From CAWGGS01 sp046704745 (GTDB taxonomy: Bacteria > Desulfobacterota > Desulfobulbia > Desulfobulbales > Desulfocapsaceae), in the NCBI GenBank assembly GCA_046704745.1, contig JBJKRL010000041.1, positions 1-64,000 of the forward strand: a stretch of DNA of 64,000 nt, read 5' to 3'. A program made the translations under genes and the position numbers. Positions 60,691 to 64,000 of this stretch are shown in pieces. How positions within the stretch are numbered: position 1 is the first letter of the stretch; each line of letters begins with the position of its first letter. A model generated the notes under the pieces. The model was given only the letters and a program-made list of their open reading frames with translations, did no database searches and had not been told where the DNA came from.

Positions 60691-62069
60691 GAAGGGCTTT
60701 TCCTGGGTAAATGCCGAAGAAGAACCTGGTAAAGCTCATTTCGATCGATGGGTTTACTGAGATAATCGTCCATTCCCGCCAGCAGACATTTTTCTCTGTC
60801 TTTGCCCATGGCATGTGCCGTCAAGGCTATGATCCGCGGTTTTTTGTGTGTATCTGCCATGGCTTTGATTCTCTTTGTCGCTTCGAATCCATCCATATCC
60901 GGCATCTGAAGATCCATGAGTATCAGTTGAAAATCGCCTGATGCCACCGCTTCCACCGCCATCTTACCGTTTTCGACAGCGGTTACGTTAAAACCGAACT
61001 GCGTCAATAAGGTCGATATAAGAGCCTGATTAATAGACTCGTCTTCGGCAACCAGAACCTTCATCCCCTTTATGAGACCTTTTTGTTCCGAGAGGGAGAT
61101 ATTTGTCGGAGGCGTCTTCTTCTTTTGAGGTTCTAAACGTTTTGCTTTCTGCAACTTACAGGTAAACCAGAATGTCGATCCTTCGCCTGGAGTACTGTTG
61201 ACATAGATCCTGCTCCCCATCAGAGCAGCCAGTTGGGAGGAAATGGCTAGACCCAGGCCGGTACCCCCATGTTTACGGGTAGTCGACGAATCCGCCTGGC
61301 AGAAAGCCTCAAAGATTATCCTTTGTTTGTCTGAAGGAATGCCTATTCCGGTATCAATGATACTGAATTTGATATGTACATTCGAATCACTTCGTTGCGG
61401 GATGGGGACGGCCTTGAGACATACTGAACCTTCATTTGTGAATTTGATGGCATTATTAATCAGATTGATGAGGACCTGAGTGAGTCGGTTGGAATCTCCG
61501 TTCACTTTCCGAGGCAGGGCTGAGTCAATCTCGCAGGTAAGCCGGACGTTTTTTTGCTTTGCCCTCAAGCTCAGCATATGAATTATGTTTTCCAGAACTT
61601 CATAAAGATCGAAATCGATGGGATCGAGTTTAAGCTTGCCCGCTTCAACTTTAGAAAAATCAAGGATATCATTGATGACCTTAAGGAGCCTGTTAGCTGA
61701 ATTTTTCACCATTTGCAGATACATTTTCTGTTCCGCTGTCAACTCGGTGTCCAGGACCAGATCCGTCATACCGATGATGCCGTTCATCGGGGTCCTGATC
61801 TCGTGACTCATATTGGCAAGAAAATCACTTTTAGCTACGTTTGCCGCCTCAGCCAACTTACGGGCAACGGTCATCTGCTGTCGTAAGGTCTTCTCGGTTT
61901 CAACGCTTTGACTGAGGTCCTTTAAGACATTATCCAGATTCTTGAACTGTTCCGCCACGAGTTCAGCCGTGATTTCGGCAGCCTGCCTGGCAACCAGAAG
62001 CTCATTTTTCAGTACCTGGTTTTCTCGCAGCAGATCATCAAACGAATATGGATGATAGATATACTCCAT
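60681..62069 (-). CDS. Hybrid histidine kinase linked to the [NiFe] hydrogenase
   Basis: 462 residues, soluble. A coiled-coil N-terminus (about 12-75) carries no PAS, Cache or membrane segment; then HisKA with H89 in FLANMSHEIRTPMNGIIG, HATPase with N-box NLINNAIKFTNEG, DTGIGIP and GGTGLGLAIS, and a C-terminal receiver with phospho-Asp in LILMDLQMPDMDG. Its ATG is two bases past the hydrogenase large-subunit stop, so the subunits are probably its sensory input (compare HupT/HoxJ kinases fed by HupUV/HoxBC). Downstream phosphotransfer partners are not in the window. Confidence 0.92.
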   Translation of the reverse strand: MEYIYHPYSFDDLLRENQVLKNELLVARQAAEITAELVAEQFKNLDNVLKDLSQSVETEKTLRQQMTVARKLAEAANVAKSDFLANMSHEIRTPMNGIIGMTDLVLDTELTAEQKMYLQMVKNSANRLLKVINDILDFSKVEAGKLKLDPIDFDLYEVLENIIHMLSLRAKQKNVRLTCEIDSALPRKVNGDSNRLTQVLINLINNAIKFTNEGSVCLKAVPIPQRSDSNVHIKFSIIDTGIGIPSDKQRIIFEAFCQADSSTTRKHGGTGLGLAISSQLAALMGSRIYVNSTPGEGSTFWFTCKLQKAKRLEPQKKKTPPTNISLSEQKGLIKGMKVLVAEDESINQALISTLLTQFGFNVTAVENGKMAVEAVASGDFQLILMDLQMPDMDGFEATKRIKAMADTHKKPRIIALTAHAMGKDREKCLLAGMDDYLSKPIDRNELYQVLLRHLPRKSPSQN

Positions 62070-62071
62070 GG

Positions 62072-63580
62072 TTAACTCTTGGTGATTTTATGTACAGCGC
62101 AGGAGAGACAAGGATCAAATGATCTGACGATATGGCCTATCTCCACCGGATTTTCAGGATCCATTACTTCGATTCCTACCACTGCTTCCTCCCACGGTCC
62201 TCTTATCCCGTTACCGTCCCGAGGTGAACCGTTCCAGGCTGTCGGTGTAATGATCTGATATCTCTCAATGAGTCCGTTTCGTATCTCTATCCAATGACCA
62301 AGCATCCCCCGAGCAGCTTCAATGATCCCGTAGCTACGGCCGTCGGGAATAATCCCTGCCGGGTTGTAAAAGGGCGCCTTCGGATCAATCGAATCGATGA
62401 TATCTTTTATGATCGGTAAAAGCCTTGCCGGCCTGGTAAACCTGGCAAGTTGTCTGGAAAATGCGTTTGGGCCTTCGTTTCTGACAAAATCGGTAATAAA
62501 AGGGTCTTCGGCAACAAGCAGTTCGGCCAGAGGGCCGGTCTCAGCAGGCATATCATCGTAACGAGGTGCTTTCGCCCAGGAGTATTTATCCGGGTTGGAC
62601 TCTGAAATGCAGGGAATCGTCATTCCCTCAAAGGGATGCAGACCGTTGCCATACCCTTCAAACCGTGAAGAGGCAACATGTTCGGTAATACGGGCCTGGA
62701 GGAATTCAATTTTCTCATTTCCCGAGATGAAACCAGCGGTCGGCAATTCGCGTGAATGTATGGAGTGTTTTCTTTTAATCGGCAATTCCGGGTAACCGGC
62801 ACTCACAAAATTTTGGTGACCGTCTCCCATGGTATCAAGACCGGTATGGCGAGCGCAAAGGATAAAAAAACCGAGATCACTTTGACGATGGTCGTCATTT
62901 TCATCAAACCATCGCTCCAGCTCGGTTTTAGTGGTAATTGTCGCCCATCGTTCGATACTGCAACCCAGGATCTGATCTTCATACCAATGGGTGAAGGCAT
63001 TTATCAAGTACCTGCAATTCAATATATCGTTATAAGACAGCGTTGTTGCGATACCGCCGGGAACCATGAACGATGAATGCGGCCATTGCCCGCCGACAAC
63101 GGCCACAATTTCAAGTATCCTTTTACTTTCCTGTATAGTGGTGATGACCGATGAACCACGGAAAGGCTCGTAGCGAGCTTCGGCCTCTGCAAAAAACGGT
63201 CGGTTTCGATAGAGCGGATTGACAAAATCCTTCATAAACATCAGGTTCGATTGCCTGATATCACTTTGTATTTGTTCCACCATCAAGGCAAGGTTTCGAA
63301 CCAGAATTGCATTGTCGGGAACCGGGACTCCCGTAAGCATATCCAGAGCCGATACAGCCGCCATAAGATGGGCTGTTCCGCAGATGCCGCAAATCCTGGG
63401 GGTTAAGACAAGACCATCACGGGAACCTCGGCCTTTGAGGATGTTCTCGAACCCTCGGTACATACTGCCGTTGCTCCAGGAGTTGGTTGTTTGGTTACCG
63501 TCGTATTCCAGCTGGAGTTCAAGATCTCCTTCGACCCGATTTAAGGGGATATTGAGAATCTGTCGATCTGCTGGGGGCAT
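62072..63580 (-). CDS. [NiFe] hydrogenase large subunit, sensory (group 2-like)
   Basis: Holds the NiFe centre. 502 residues with L1 motif RICGICGTAH and L2 motif FDPCLSCAVH, giving all four Ni/Fe cysteines, and GGQWPHSSFMVPGGI typical of cyanobacterial-uptake/sensor (group 2) enzymes. After the L2 His only KITKS remains, so the cleavable C-terminal extension of energy-yielding enzymes is missing, as in H2-sensing HupV/HoxC types. ATG 63580 follows GAGG and lies one base past the small-subunit stop; the frame open to 63649 overlaps that gene and is not needed. Confidence 0.92.
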   Translation of the reverse strand: MPPADRQILNIPLNRVEGDLELQLEYDGNQTTNSWSNGSMYRGFENILKGRGSRDGLVLTPRICGICGTAHLMAAVSALDMLTGVPVPDNAILVRNLALMVEQIQSDIRQSNLMFMKDFVNPLYRNRPFFAEAEARYEPFRGSSVITTIQESKRILEIVAVVGGQWPHSSFMVPGGIATTLSYNDILNCRYLINAFTHWYEDQILGCSIERWATITTKTELERWFDENDDHRQSDLGFFILCARHTGLDTMGDGHQNFVSAGYPELPIKRKHSIHSRELPTAGFISGNEKIEFLQARITEHVASSRFEGYGNGLHPFEGMTIPCISESNPDKYSWAKAPRYDDMPAETGPLAELLVAEDPFITDFVRNEGPNAFSRQLARFTRPARLLPIIKDIIDSIDPKAPFYNPAGIIPDGRSYGIIEAARGMLGHWIEIRNGLIERYQIITPTAWNGSPRDGNGIRGPWEEAVVGIEVMDPENPVEIGHIVRSFDPCLSCAVHKITKS

Positions 63581-63581
63581 A

Positions 63582-64000
63582 TCAAACCTCGGTTTTTCTG
63601 TTTTTGAGTCTTTCCGGTGCAGCCGCCGCAGCCATGCCTTTATAGGCAAGATAATGCGGACGATTCACTCCGTCCGGCAGATGGATGGGGAGGCCGACGA
63701 TATTAGGCGTATAAAAGAAGGGATCGGCCTTGGGAAAATCGGGTTCGGTACAGCCGGAACAGGGGACCCCGATACGTGTCTTGCAATTCCTCTTATTCCA
63801 AAGGAACTTGTTGCATGGGCCATGGGCCATTGGCCCCTGGCAACCCAAATAAAAGAACAGACATCCCTTTTGCCCGAAATCATTCTCTTCTATCCTGTAT
63901 TCATGATATTCGTTCCGCGTGCAGCCTTGATGCACCAAGGTGCTGTAATATTCCAAAGGAGCATTGAAAGAGTTCAATGCCATTTCCGTTCCCGAAACCA
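63582..64000 (-). CDS. [NiFe] hydrogenase small subunit (partial, C-terminal part)
   Basis: The 3' end of a gene that enters from beyond the window; the frame is open through 64000, so codons before ATG 63983 belong to it. The visible part holds the cluster region: HEYRIEENDFGQKGCLFFYLG, CQGPMAHGPCNKFLWNKRNC and IGVPCSGCTEPDFPKADPF, ligands of the medial and distal clusters. The tail is soluble (no membrane anchor), which fits a cytoplasmic sensor. Linked to the large subunit by a TGATATG junction. Confidence 0.9.
   Translation of the reverse strand, partial: VSGTEMALNSFNAPLEYYSTLVHQGCTRNEYHEYRIEENDFGQKGCLFFYLGCQGPMAHGPCNKFLWNKRNCKTRIGVPCSGCTEPDFPKADPFFYTPNIVGLPIHLPDGVNRPHYLAYKGMAAAAAPERLKNRKTEV

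Noticed and set aside
1..64000. CRISPR arrays, tRNA, rRNA genes
   Set aside because: No regularly spaced direct repeats and no cloverleaf with a T-arm consensus were found outside coding sequence. The GGTTCGAATC match near 21393 is inside the ferritin gene.

Overview
The window comes from a Gram-negative anaerobe, most likely a sulfate-reducing or sulfur-disproportionating member of the Desulfobacterota (Desulfobulbales-like). This is inferred from gene content: desulfoferrodoxin, rubredoxin, ferritin, an oxygen-labile class I fumarase, a eukaryote-type NADP isocitrate dehydrogenase, a [NiFe] hydrogenase of the sensory kind, lipid A genes and selenoprotein genes. No rRNA, tRNA, CRISPR array, prophage or complete insertion sequence was found. 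Almost all of the window is chromosomal housekeeping and signalling, interrupted by miniature inverted-repeat elements.

Layout. 0.4-3.8 kb: icd, a MutY-MutT fusion and an AEC permease. 4.0-5.2 kb: a FrnE-like thioredoxin-fold selenoprotein read through an in-frame TGA, and a deleted HD-GYP remnant. 5.2-9.1 kb: two MscS-type channels around a ModF-like ATPase. 9.1-11.9 kb (minus strand): an endonuclease III-exonuclease III fusion, an AhpD-like protein and the ArsS radical SAM selenoprotein. 13.2-16.8 kb: a four-gene signalling set (winged-helix protein, zinc-ribbon/Cache/HAMP receptor without output domain, REC-PATAN protein, small roadblock-like protein). 18.2-22.2 kb: oxygen and iron defence (desulfoferrodoxin, ferritin, rubredoxin) with a DOMON protein and a heme O synthase-like prenyltransferase. 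22.0-28.6 kb (minus strand): mnmA, mtaB, cinA, recA, an FAD protein and rubredoxin as one long co-directional run. 28.7-44.3 kb: U32 tRNA-hydroxylation protein, fumarase, a beta-helix protein, lon, mltG, nadE, hflX, PilZ protein, pyrE plus a dual-CXXC small protein, and glmS. 44.3-52.3 kb: a CNB-PilZ protein, Pat-type acetyltransferase, NamZ, then lpxD-fabZ-lpxI. 52.3-60.7 kb: a winged-helix/GHKL/STAS-like regulator with an alpha/beta hydrolase, a lipoprotein, a transglycosylase, a MotAB-like stator pair, a TIM-barrel protein and a D,D-carboxypeptidase. 60.7-64.0 kb (minus strand): [NiFe] hydrogenase small and large subunits translationally linked to a hybrid histidine kinase, which looks like a hydrogen-sensing two-component system; the small subunit runs off the window.

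The most interesting signals are: (1) two hidden selenoproteins whose TGA codons make a naive reading drop the active site of one and clip the C-terminus of the other; (2) two families of non-coding mobile elements, one with a perfect 5-bp target duplication, which sit at gene edges and in one case supply a stop codon and in another abut a start codon; (3) the hydrogenase-kinase module; (4) the 13.2-16.8 kb signalling set; (5) two DNA-repair gene fusions within 10 kb; and (6) an hflX gene that seems to start at ATC.
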